Part shown: positions 1 through 7,908 of the stretch, one piece after another
Layout: every line of letters starts with the position of its first letter
How positions within the stretch are numbered: the first letter of the stretch is position 1
NCBI GenBank assembly: GCA_003501665.1
Contig: DNOQ01000458.1
Span: 318 to 13,116 of the forward strand
Reading direction: 5' to 3'
Source: Bacteroidales bacterium
Lineage (GTDB): Bacteria > Bacteroidota > Bacteroidia > Bacteroidales > VadinHA17
Length of the DNA stretch: 12,799 bases
The notes under the pieces: generated by a model
Database searches by the model: none
What the model was told of the DNA's origin: nothing
The model's input: the letters and a program-made list of their open reading frames with translations, nothing else
Made by a program: the position numbers and the translations under genes

Positions 1-2621
1 TTCGTCAGACTAACTTTATTGGTGGCGGTATTAATGCCATCACCAAATCGGGGACCAACACTTTTAAAGGCGCTGCGTATACATATCAGACAAACCAGAA
101 TATGAGGGGTAACAAAATTGGCGACCACGACTTTGGCGACCGTGATAAAGAATCAAACTCTATATATGGGGTTACCATTGGCGGACCGATCCTTAAAAAC
201 AGGTTGTTCTTCTTTGGGAACATTGAATATGAGAAAACCCCGCAACAGGTGATCTACTGGCGGGCATCGACTGATGGTATCTCAGATCAGCAAACCATTT
301 CGCGTGTTACTGAAACCGATTTGCAAACAGTATCCGATTTCTTAAAGAATAATTACGGCTACGAAACAGGTTCGTATAAAAGTTTTCCCGCCAACGAATC
401 AAACCTTAAATATCTCCTTCGTCTGGACTGGAACATTAACGCTGCCAATAAATTAAGCATGCGGTTCAATCATACCAAAAATACCGCATGGAATCCTCCA
501 AACGGAAACTCAACTGATGGTGGTTATCGTGATCGTACTAAAGATCGTGTCGGAGAATTTTCGATGTCATATGCAAATTCGATGTATTCGCAGGATAATA
601 TTGTTAATTCCGGATCTTTGGAATTGAACAGCCGGTTTACGAATACTATATCCAATCAATTGTTGGTGACTTACTCCAATATTGAAGATATTCGCGGATC
701 CACTTCCGATCCGTTCCCGTTTATTGACATTATGAGCGGTGATATTGCAACGGGAGCGGCTGCACTGGCTCCATACATTTCAGCCGGTTATGAATTGTTT
801 ACATGGAATAATGGTGTAAAAAACAAGATCATTACAGTTACTGATAATTTCGGTTACTCTCTTAATACTCATAAGTTAACGGCAGGTATCAATTACGAAT
901 ACCAGATGGCTGATAATAATTATATGCGCAGCGGAACGGGTTACTACCGCTATGCAAGTCTCAGTGATTTCCTGAACGGTGCTGCACCGGTCGATTTCGC
1001 GTTGACCTATGGCGCCAACGGAATACTTGTTCCATCCAATGCTGTTAAATTCAATCAGATCGGCGCATATATTCAGGATGAATGGAGTCCTGTGGCAAAT
1101 TTCAAACTAACAGCCGGATTGCGTGCTGATAATATCACATTTATAGATGATATTATGACCAATAATGCCATTCTGGGCCTCGACTTTGGCAGCCGCCATA
1201 TTAATACAGGAGAATGGCCAACACCTAAGATCAATCTGTCACCCCGGATCGGCTTTACCTGGGATATTAACGCTGACAAGTCATTTGTTTTACGTGGGGG
1301 GACCGGCTTGTTCACAGGCCGTCTGCCTTTGGTATTTTTCACCAATATGCCTTCGAACGCAGGTATGAACCAATTGCTGATGAAGATACAAACCAGCTTT
1401 AATCCCGATGGTACGGTGAAAAACCGGGATCCGAGGTTAGACTTGCTGGCAGGCGATATTATGACTAATGTCAATGAGATGATTGAAAGGCTGAATTTCC
1501 AAACTGTTGTAACTCCTGAAGATGGAAGTGTCCCCAGCTCGATCGCAGGTGTTGATCCCGATTTCAGGATGCCTCAGGTGTGGAAATCTTCAGCAGCACT
1601 GGATTACAAAGCACCTGTTGATTTCCCATTCTCTATAACAGCCGAAGGTGTTTTTACCAAGAACATAAATGCAGTTATGCTTGATAATTACGCTGTGAAA
1701 AATCCTGATGCAGCCTGGACAAAATTTTCCGGACCAGACAACCGTTACATCTTTCCTGCAAATTATCTGTATACCTCAATAAAAGATGCCTGTGTTCTTA
1801 TCAATACGAATAAAGGTTATGGTTATACCCTGAACCTGACTGTTAATGCCGAGCCGGTAAATAATTTCAACATTATGGCTGCCTATACAAAAACCGAAAT
1901 GAAAGAAATATCGGGGATGCCCGGAAGTAACGCCAACTCGGCATGGGTAGGTCTAGTTACTGTTAACGGGCCGAATAATGCCACCGTGCAGCGTTCACAA
2001 TATGTAGTTCCCGACAAGGTTATCGGTTCATTATCATATCGTATTCCTTACCTGAATGACAATATGGCCTCAACCTTCAGCCTTTTTTATTCAGGTTTCA
2101 CTCCTTACGGGAACAGCTTCATATGCAGCAATGACATGAACGGTGACGGTGTTACTAACGACCTGATTTATATTCCGAAACAAATAGGTGAAGTTAATTT
2201 TGTTTCAGATGCAGACAAAAATGCATTCTTTGATTTTATAGAACAGGATAGATATCTGCGTAAACACAAGGGTGAATATGCTGAAGCCTATGCTGCACGT
2301 GCACCCTGGGTGAACAGATTCGATTTCCGCTTTGTTCAGGATTTCTCCGTTAAAGCCGGAATGACCAGAAATACCTTGCAGTTGAGCATTGACCTTCTTA
2401 ACGCGGGCAATCTGCTGAATTCAAAATGGGGTGTTTATAAAAATATGTCTGTAAGCAATAATGGAGCGATACTGAAGTATGAAGGGCGTGATGCAAACAA
2501 CGTTCCAGGCTTCTCTATGGTAAAGGTAGACAATACATACCCCACCCAAACCTATTCTCCTTATCTGAATATTAACCAGACCTGGAGATTGCAGGTTGGC
2601 CTGCGCTATATTTTCAACTAA
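1..2621 (+). CDS. TonB-dependent receptor, Oar-like (5' end missing)
   Basis: Outer-membrane beta-barrel transporter that would take up a ligand using TonB/ExbB energy; the substrate cannot be told. The reading frame is open from base 3, well before the first ATG at 102, so the gene starts outside the window. Signal peptide, any carboxypeptidase-like N-terminal domain and most of the plug are missing. The first visible residues (GGGINAITKSGTNTFKG) are the end of a plug domain. The segment GGPILKNRLFFFG (180-218) and the C-terminal stretch around DRYLRKHKGEYAEAYAAR and PWVNRFDFR are, from memory, typical of Oar-like receptors of Bacteroidota. About 870 residues are present, most of it barrel strands, ending LRYIFN, an aromatic-rich last strand as expected for an outer-membrane protein. 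An aspartate-rich loop (DMNGDGVTND, 2133-2162) resembles a calcium-binding loop. A strong terminator follows, so it probably ends its own transcript. No SusD-like partner is visible downstream. Confidence 0.93.
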   Translation, partial: RQTNFIGGGINAITKSGTNTFKGAAYTYQTNQNMRGNKIGDHDFGDRDKESNSIYGVTIGGPILKNRLFFFGNIEYEKTPQQVIYWRASTDGISDQQTISRVTETDLQTVSDFLKNNYGYETGSYKSFPANESNLKYLLRLDWNINAANKLSMRFNHTKNTAWNPPNGNSTDGGYRDRTKDRVGEFSMSYANSMYSQDNIVNSGSLELNSRFTNTISNQLLVTYSNIEDIRGSTSDPFPFIDIMSGDIATGAAALAPYISAGYELFTWNNGVKNKIITVTDNFGYSLNTHKLTAGINYEYQMADNNYMRSGTGYYRYASLSDFLNGAAPVDFALTYGANGILVPSNAVKFNQIGAYIQDEWSPVANFKLTAGLRADNITFIDDIMTNNAILGLDFGSRHINTGEWPTPKINLSPRIGFTWDINADKSFVLRGGTGLFTGRLPLVFFTNMPSNAGMNQLLMKIQTSFNPDGTVKNRDPRLDLLAGDIMTNVNEMIERLNFQTVVTPEDGSVPSSIAGVDPDFRMPQVWKSSAALDYKAPVDFPFSITAEGVFTKNINAVMLDNYAVKNPDAAWTKFSGPDNRYIFPANYLYTSIKDACVLINTNKGYGYTLNLTVNAEPVNNFNIMAAYTKTEMKEISGMPGSNANSAWVGLVTVNGPNNATVQRSQYVVPDKVIGSLSYRIPYLNDNMASTFSLFYSGFTPYGNSFICSNDMNGDGVTNDLIYIPKQIGEVNFVSDADKNAFFDFIEQDRYLRKHKGEYAEAYAARAPWVNRFDFRFVQDFSVKAGMTRNTLQLSIDLLNAGNLLNSKWGVYKNMSVSNNGAILKYEGRDANNVPGFSMVKVDNTYPTQTYSPYLNINQTWRLQVGLRYIFN

Positions 2622-2642
2622 GCTGACTGTTATTACATACAC

Positions 2643-2680
2643 AATTAAAGGGCGCCGTAATCTGGCGCCCTTTAATTTTT
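2643..2680 (+). terminator. Rho-independent terminator after the TonB receptor gene
   Basis: A perfect 14-bp inverted repeat (2643-2656 with 2664-2677, core GGGCGCC/GGCGCCC) encloses a 7-nt loop. The right arm runs into a T-rich end finishing at 2680. It starts 21 bp after the receptor stop codon. Because the outer stem is A/T-rich it is nearly symmetrical, but no gene approaches from the right, so its job is to end the receptor transcript. Confidence 0.9.
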
Positions 2681-2785
2681 GACAACTTTGCATTAAGATC
2701 TTAATAATGTAAATATCATAAAATAAAATACTTATAAAAAGTTAATAACTATCCTGCCAAATGTTAATAAACTTAAATTTTTTGT

Positions 2786-2817
2786 CTTGTTTGGAGATTT
2801 TTGCTTGTCTAATTTAG
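2786..2817 (+). promoter_or_regulatory. Possible Bacteroidota-type promoter for nrdJ
   Basis: CTTG at 2786-2789 and TAATTTAG at 2810-2817, 20 bp apart, each differ by one base from the Bacteroidota consensus (TTTG about 20 bp before TAnnTTTG). A start would fall near 2824, giving a leader of about 70 nt. The rest of the 2622-2892 spacer is A/T-rich; I see no gene, no B12 riboswitch and no NrdR-like box in it. The imperfect match makes this tentative. Confidence 0.3.
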
Positions 2818-2892
2818 CAAATACCCGCTTTTGAAGTCGGCGGATGTATAATCTCAATAAAATCAGAGGATAACAGAATTTACATTTTGAAT

Positions 2893-5526
2893 ATGGGAGA
2901 ATTATTTGTCCAGGGATCAACTATTGTTACTGAAAAAGTGAAAGAAGAAGAGAACAAAACCGAGACTCAGAATGAAAACTCCGGGAAAAGGGAGTCAGAA
3001 CCGGATAAGCGGAAACCGGGGAGGCCCATATATTCTCACGATGAAGCAGTTGAAGCAAGTATAAGATACTTCGGGGGTGATGAGCTTGCTGCAAGGGTCT
3101 GGGCAAATAAGTATGCTCTGAAGGATTCATTCGGGAATCTTTATGAAAAAAGCCCGGACGATATGCACCGCCGGCTGGCCGGAGAGATACACAGGATCGA
3201 AAAGAAATATATGAATCCTTTGCCCGAAGAGCTTATTTACAGTGTGCTTAAGGATTTCAAATATATAGTGCCACAGGGAGGTCCGATGACGGGTATCGGC
3301 AATGATTACCAGATTGCATCCCTATCCAATTGTTTTGTTATAGGAAATGAAGGATCATCTGATTCTTACGGTGGTATAATGAAGATAGACCAGGAGCAGG
3401 TACAGCTTATGAAGAGGCGCGGTGGTGTCGGTCATGATCTTTCACATATAAGGCCCAAGGGAACTCCCGTACTCAACAGTGCCTTAACATCAACCGGTGT
3501 TGTTCCATTTATGGAACGTTATTCCAATTCAACACGCGAAGTGGCTCAGGATGGGAGAAGGGGCGCTCTCATGCTTTCAATATCCATAAAACATCCGGAT
3601 TCCGGTAAATTCATCGATGCCAAGTTGGAAAACGGTAAGGTGACCGGTGCCAATGTATCCGTCAAGATCACCGACGAATTCATGAAATCAGTCGAACAAA
3701 AAGCTGTTTTCCGCCAGCAGTATCCTATCAATTCTGATAGTCCAAAATTCGTGAATGATGTGGATGCTCTCCAGCTCTGGAATAAAATAATTCACAATGC
3801 ATGGAAATCTGCCGAACCCGGGGTACTTTTCTGGGATACCATAATAAGGGAGAGTGTCCCTGATTGCTATGCCGACCTTGGATATGCAACTGTTTCAACA
3901 AATCCGTGCGGAGAAATACCATTGTGCCCTTATGACAGCTGCAGGCTCCTTGCCATTAATCTTTTCAGCTATGTGAAAAATCCATTTACAAAGGAGGCTG
4001 AATTTGATCTTGAATTGTACAAGGAACATGTGGGGCTGGCTCAGCGGATCATGGATGATATAATTGACCTGGAACTCGAGAAGATCGATGCAATACTTGA
4101 AAAAATAGCCGCTGATCCCGAACCGGATGAACTTAAAAGGGTTGAACGTAACCTGTGGAGGAGTATCCGCAAGAAATCGGAAGAGGGAAGAAGAACCGGT
4201 ATCGGAATAACCGCTGAAGGTGATATGCTGGCCGGACTGGGATTAAGATATGGCAGTGAGGAGGCTACTGATTTTTCGGTTGAAGTTCATAAAACACTTG
4301 CACTTGAAGCATATAAATCATCTACATATCTTGCTAAGGAAAGAGGGCCTTTTGAAATCTACAATTCAGAAAGGGAAAAGAATAATCCTTTCATACTGAG
4401 GCTTAAAAAGGAAGATCCTGTATTATATAACAACATGGTCAGGTTTGGAAGAAGGAATATTGCCCTTCTTACAATTGCACCAACCGGGACTACCAGCCTT
4501 ATGACCCAGACAACCTCCGGAATTGAACCGATATTTTCGGTATTCTATAAACGCAGAAGAAAAGTCAATCCAAACGATAAGGACACTAAAGTGACTTTCA
4601 GAGATGAAGTTGGTGATTCGTGGGAAGAGTTTAATGTATTTCACCATAAATTCATCGACTGGCTGAAAATAAACGGGTATGATCCGGATAAGGTTACCAG
4701 AATGAAGGATACGGAAATCGAATCGATAATTGCAAAATCTCCATATTACAAGGCTACTGCAAATGATGTTGACTGGATTGCCAAAGTGAAGATGCAGGGT
4801 GCAATACAGAAATGGGTTGATCATTCAATAAGTGTTACCATAAACCTTCCTTCCGATGTAAAAGAGGAACTTGTGAGTGAATTGTATCTCACTGCATGGA
4901 AATCGGGATGCAAGGGAGCTACGGTATATCGTGACGGATCAAGAACGGGCGTGCTTATAAACGGAAAGCCCGAGACGAGTAAGGAAAGACCGAAACGCCC
5001 GAAAACGCTTGATTGTGATGTAATAAGATTTAATATAAATGAGGAAAAATGGGTTGCTTTTGTAGGGCTCAGGGATAATAAACCATACGAGGTATTCACC
5101 GGTATTGCTGATGAAGAGATCTTTCCTATTCCGAAAAGTATTTTAAAAGGCCAGATAATCAAAAATAAATCAGACGAAGGTAAAACCCGTTACGATTTCC
5201 AGTATACTGACAAGTATGGTTATAAGAAGACCATGGAGGGTTTGTCGCATATGTTCAAACCTGAATTCTGGAATTATGCAAAGCTTATTTCGGGTGTTCT
5301 AAGGCACGAGATGCCCATTGCCGATGTGGTAAACCTGGTTCAGTCGCTGAAACTCGACAGTGAATCGATCAATAACTGGAAAAATGGTGTTGAGAGAGCG
5401 CTGAAAAAATATATACCTAACGGGACCAGGGCAAAGGGAAAGTGCAGTGAATGTCATTCCTCGAATCTTGTTTACGAGGAAGGATGCCTTATCTGCAAGG
5501 ATTGCGGCTCCTCTAAATGCGGATAA
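2893..5526 (+). CDS. nrdJ: Adenosylcobalamin-dependent (class II) ribonucleotide reductase
   Basis: Reduces ribonucleotides to deoxyribonucleotides for DNA synthesis, using coenzyme B12 to create the active-site thiyl radical, so it needs neither oxygen nor a second subunit. Numbering from the ATG at 2893 (877 residues): NPCGE at 337-341 holds the radical cysteine C339 and catalytic N337 and E341; C147 (SNCFVIG) and C350 are the redox pair, with the same 11-residue C339-C350 spacing as in Thermotoga NrdJ. TIAPTGTT (527-534) is the phosphate-binding segment and GCKGATVYRDGSR (672-684) a conserved class II motif. A TSCPD domain follows (about 703-810), then a cysteine-rich tail (C851, C854, C865, C868, C871, C876) that may bind zinc and supply shuttle thiols. 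The first ~45 residues are charged and low in complexity. A TTG two codons upstream (2887) is an alternative start; no convincing Shine-Dalgarno site favours either. It ends 4 bp from the convergent kbl stop codon. Confidence 0.96.
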   Translation: MGELFVQGSTIVTEKVKEEENKTETQNENSGKRESEPDKRKPGRPIYSHDEAVEASIRYFGGDELAARVWANKYALKDSFGNLYEKSPDDMHRRLAGEIHRIEKKYMNPLPEELIYSVLKDFKYIVPQGGPMTGIGNDYQIASLSNCFVIGNEGSSDSYGGIMKIDQEQVQLMKRRGGVGHDLSHIRPKGTPVLNSALTSTGVVPFMERYSNSTREVAQDGRRGALMLSISIKHPDSGKFIDAKLENGKVTGANVSVKITDEFMKSVEQKAVFRQQYPINSDSPKFVNDVDALQLWNKIIHNAWKSAEPGVLFWDTIIRESVPDCYADLGYATVSTNPCGEIPLCPYDSCRLLAINLFSYVKNPFTKEAEFDLELYKEHVGLAQRIMDDIIDLELEKIDAILEKIAADPEPDELKRVERNLWRSIRKKSEEGRRTGIGITAEGDMLAGLGLRYGSEEATDFSVEVHKTLALEAYKSSTYLAKERGPFEIYNSEREKNNPFILRLKKEDPVLYNNMVRFGRRNIALLTIAPTGTTSLMTQTTSGIEPIFSVFYKRRRKVNPNDKDTKVTFRDEVGDSWEEFNVFHHKFIDWLKINGYDPDKVTRMKDTEIESIIAKSPYYKATANDVDWIAKVKMQGAIQKWVDHSISVTINLPSDVKEELVSELYLTAWKSGCKGATVYRDGSRTGVLINGKPETSKERPKRPKTLDCDVIRFNINEEKWVAFVGLRDNKPYEVFTGIADEEIFPIPKSILKGQIIKNKSDEGKTRYDFQYTDKYGYKKTMEGLSHMFKPEFWNYAKLISGVLRHEMPIADVVNLVQSLKLDSESINNWKNGVERALKKYIPNGTRAKGKCSECHSSNLVYEEGCLICKDCGSSKCG

Positions 5527-5530
5527 CCTG

Positions 5531-6721
5531 TTATTTAAGCACTCCCAGCTTTTTCCCGATCTTCTCAAATGCCCTTACAGCTTTGTCAAGATGCTCTGTT
5601 TCGTGTGCAGCAGATAATTGCACCCGTATCCTTGCTTCTCCCCTGGGAACAACAGGAAAATAAAATCCGATAACATAAATTCCCTCTTCAAGGAGTCTTA
5701 CCGCAAATTCCTGGGAGAGTTTTGCATCATAAAGCATAACAGCACAGATTGCTGATTTTGTTGGTTTTATATCGAATCCCAGGTTTGTCATACGGTTGAT
5801 GAAATATTCAGAATTTCTGTGAAGCTTATCCTGCAGTTCATTGGTTTCTGTCATCATTTCCACCATTTTAATTCCTGCAGCCGCCACGAGGGGAGGGATT
5901 GAATTCGAAAAAAGATATGGTCTGGATCTCTGACGAAGCAGCTCGATGATCTCTTTCCTGCCGGTAGTAAAACCACCAATTGCACCTCCAAATGCTTTCC
6001 CAAGAGTGCCTGTGATGACCTCTACCTGACCCATCAGACCATATAGTTCCGTAACCCCCCTTCCGGTTTCACCAACAACACCTGCTGAATGTGATTCATC
6101 AACCATAACCATGGCATTATAAAACCCGGCCAGTTCAACTATTTTCCTGAGGGGCGCTACATTTCCATCCATCGAAAATACGCCATCGGTTACTATGAGC
6201 CTGAATCTTTGAGCCTGAGCCAGCTTTAGCTGTTTCTCCAGGTCGGCCATATCGGCATTGGCATACCTGTATCTCTGTGCCTTGCAGAGGCGAACCCCGT
6301 CGATTATTGATGCATGGTTCAAAGCATCTGATATAATCGCATCTTCGTCAGTAAGAAGAGGTTCAAACACTCCGCCGTTCGCATCAAAACAGGCTGCATA
6401 AAGTATTGTATCTTCTGTCTGGAAAAATCTTGCGATCTTTCTTTCAAGCTCTTTATGCAGATCGGTTGTACCGCATATGAACCTGACCGATGACATCCCG
6501 TAACCACGACTGTCAAGCGCCGATTTTGCAGCTTCGATCAGTTTCGGGTTATTCGAAAGCCCGAGATAATTATTGGCACAGAAATTTAATACCTTTTGTC
6601 CCGTATCAAGTTCTATCTCAGCTCCCTGGGGAGAGACAATGATCCTTTCGTTCTTGTAAAGACCGGCATCCCTGATCTCAGTAATTATTTTCTCAAGATG
6701 TTCCTTATAATTTTCGTACAT
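5531..6721 (-). CDS. kbl: Glycine C-acetyltransferase (2-amino-3-ketobutyrate CoA ligase)
   Basis: PLP enzyme of the alpha-oxoamine synthase family that splits 2-amino-3-ketobutyrate with CoA into glycine and acetyl-CoA, the second step of threonine breakdown. The 396-residue length is normal for the family. TGTLGKAFGG places the PLP lysine at K242 (K244 in E. coli Kbl, from memory). The cofactor-binding DESHSAG (D208, H211) and NHASIIDG (H136) are present. The gene starts 13 bp after the tdh stop codon on the same strand, so the two are an operon and the product of Tdh is passed to Kbl. That context separates it from related serine palmitoyltransferase and KAPA synthase (BioF). No frame damage is seen. 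Its 3' end nearly touches that of nrdJ, with no visible terminator. Confidence 0.96.
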   Translation of the reverse strand: MYENYKEHLEKIITEIRDAGLYKNERIIVSPQGAEIELDTGQKVLNFCANNYLGLSNNPKLIEAAKSALDSRGYGMSSVRFICGTTDLHKELERKIARFFQTEDTILYAACFDANGGVFEPLLTDEDAIISDALNHASIIDGVRLCKAQRYRYANADMADLEKQLKLAQAQRFRLIVTDGVFSMDGNVAPLRKIVELAGFYNAMVMVDESHSAGVVGETGRGVTELYGLMGQVEVITGTLGKAFGGAIGGFTTGRKEIIELLRQRSRPYLFSNSIPPLVAAAGIKMVEMMTETNELQDKLHRNSEYFINRMTNLGFDIKPTKSAICAVMLYDAKLSQEFAVRLLEEGIYVIGFYFPVVPRGEARIRVQLSAAHETEHLDKAVRAFEKIGKKLGVLK

Positions 6722-6734
6722 ATCTTAATTTATA

Positions 6735-7769
6735 TCAGTACCAGTTAAGGATCACTTTGCCGCAGTTGCCCTCTTCCATTATATCTAAACCTTTTTGGAA
6801 ATCGTCAATATGGAACCTGTGTGTTATAACAGGATCCAGATTGATACCTCCGATGATCATTTGTTCCATTTTGTACCATGTTTCCCACATTTCCCTGCCA
6901 TAAATGCCTTTCAGGGTTATTGCCTTGAAAATAATTTCATTCCAGGGTATCTCAAAGTCTGAGGGAAGCAGACCAAGGAGTGAGATACCCGATCCGTTGT
7001 ACATGTTGGATATCATTTCAATAAAAGCTTTTGGAGATCCCGACATCTCAAGTCCTACATCAAATCCTCTCATCCCCAGTAGCTTAACTGCATCGGAAAT
7101 CTTTTCTCCCTTTGATGGATTGATTGTAAGGGTTGCCCCCATTTTTTTTGCTATTTCGAGTCTGAGATCGATCAGGTCGCTGGCTACAATAAATCTTGCA
7201 CCGGCATATTTTGCAATTGCAACAGCCATACTTCCGATGAGGCCTGAACCTGTTACCAGGACATCCTCTCCGAGCAGGGGAAATGAAAGAGCCGTGTGGG
7301 TTGCATTTCCGAAAGGATCCATTATTGCCGCCCAGTCATCAGGAATACGATGATCGAGGGGGACAACATTTGAGGCAGGGATTCTTACGTATTCAGCAAA
7401 AGAGCCGTCGATGTGTACTCCGATGCCTAACGAATTTTCACAGACATGTTCTTTCCCCCTTCGGCAGTTTCTGCAATGGCCGCATGCAAGGTGTCCTTCT
7501 CCCGTAACTCTGTCACCGATTTTAAGATTGGTTACACCGGCTCCCATTTTTTCAATATGACCCATATATTCATGACCGATCACCATGGGAGTTTTTATGG
7601 TCCGCTGCGACCATTCGTCCCATTTGTAAATATGAAGATCGGTACCACAGATGGCAGATTTTTTTACCTTAATAATTACATCATTAAGGCCCGGTTCAGG
7701 GATTGGAACCTCCTGCATCCATAATCCCTTTTCGGGACGGGCTTTTACAAGGGCTTTCATCATTTGCAT
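6735..7769 (-). CDS. tdh: L-threonine 3-dehydrogenase, zinc-dependent (MDR type)
   Basis: Oxidises L-threonine with NAD+ to 2-amino-3-ketobutyrate, which the downstream kbl product cleaves. The 344-residue protein closely follows E. coli Tdh as I recall it. ICGTDLHIYKWDEWSQ holds the catalytic-zinc cysteine C41, and GHEY gives H66 and E67. Four cysteines (C96, C99, C102, C110) form the structural zinc lobe. VTGSGLIG (173-180) is the Rossmann dinucleotide loop, followed by D198 at the end of the next strand, which favours NAD over NADP. GREMWETWYKM near the C terminus is a strong Tdh signature against other sorbitol or alcohol dehydrogenases. Starts at 7769, 7763 and 7760 are possible; the one at 7760 (MKALVKARPEKG) aligns exactly with the E. 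coli N terminus. It is first in the tdh-kbl operon and diverges from gltX. Confidence 0.96.
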   Translation of the reverse strand: MQMMKALVKARPEKGLWMQEVPIPEPGLNDVIIKVKKSAICGTDLHIYKWDEWSQRTIKTPMVIGHEYMGHIEKMGAGVTNLKIGDRVTGEGHLACGHCRNCRRGKEHVCENSLGIGVHIDGSFAEYVRIPASNVVPLDHRIPDDWAAIMDPFGNATHTALSFPLLGEDVLVTGSGLIGSMAVAIAKYAGARFIVASDLIDLRLEIAKKMGATLTINPSKGEKISDAVKLLGMRGFDVGLEMSGSPKAFIEMISNMYNGSGISLLGLLPSDFEIPWNEIIFKAITLKGIYGREMWETWYKMEQMIIGGINLDPVITHRFHIDDFQKGLDIMEEGNCGKVILNWY

Positions 7770-7806
7770 ATTTGCTGAAAGTTAAGCGGTTTCGTTAAAT
7801 AACATT

Positions 7807-7814
7807 CAAAAGTA
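7807..7814 (-). promoter_or_regulatory. Candidate tdh-kbl promoter, -7 element
   Basis: Read on the minus strand this is TACTTTTG, an exact match to the Bacteroidota -7 consensus TAnnTTTG. It would start transcription around 7800, about 30-40 nt before the tdh start codon. I find no good TTTG -33 box at the right distance, so it may be weak or need an activator. Confidence 0.45.
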
Positions 7815-7850
7815 ACATAAATATGAGGGATTTTTCCTGACTAAACGCAT

Positions 7851-7883
7851 ATTGTTGAATGTAACAGTGTTTACATATCTTTG
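7851..7883 (+). promoter_or_regulatory. gltX promoter, Bacteroidota-type -33/-7
   Basis: TATCTTTG at 7876-7883 is an exact TAnnTTTG -7 element. ATTG at 7851-7854, 21 bp upstream, differs from the TTTG -33 box by one base. Transcription should begin near 7890, about 20 nt before the ATG at 7909. This position shows that in-frame start codons further upstream, such as the TTG at 7852, are not used. Confidence 0.65.
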
Positions 7884-7908
7884 TAAGGTTGAATCAAATT
7901 TGATTAAT

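Noticed and set aside
1073..1474. 133-residue open frame on the minus strand inside the TonB receptor gene
   Set aside because: It lies fully within a well-supported gene, shows no recognisable domain and looks like an antisense shadow.
2881..2889. TACATTTTG just before the nrdJ start as a -7 promoter element
   Set aside because: Its spacer is one base too long against TAnnTTTG, and it is so close to the ATG that the message would be leaderless.
2681..2892. Cobalamin riboswitch upstream of the B12-dependent nrdJ
   Set aside because: I see no B12-box-like conserved core or GC-rich stem set; the region is A/T-rich and too short for a full riboswitch plus promoter.
4423..4824. 133-residue minus-strand open frame inside nrdJ
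   Set aside because: It is a shadow of the nrdJ catalytic region, which is clearly coding on the plus strand.
5523..5534. ATAACCTGTTAT palindrome between nrdJ and kbl, considered as a bidirectional terminator
   Set aside because: It is a short A/T-rich palindrome with a 2-nt centre and no T-tract; it largely reflects the two stop codons.
6904..7353. 149-residue plus-strand open frame inside tdh
   Set aside because: It overlaps the conserved tdh coding sequence on the other strand and has no domain or ribosome binding site.
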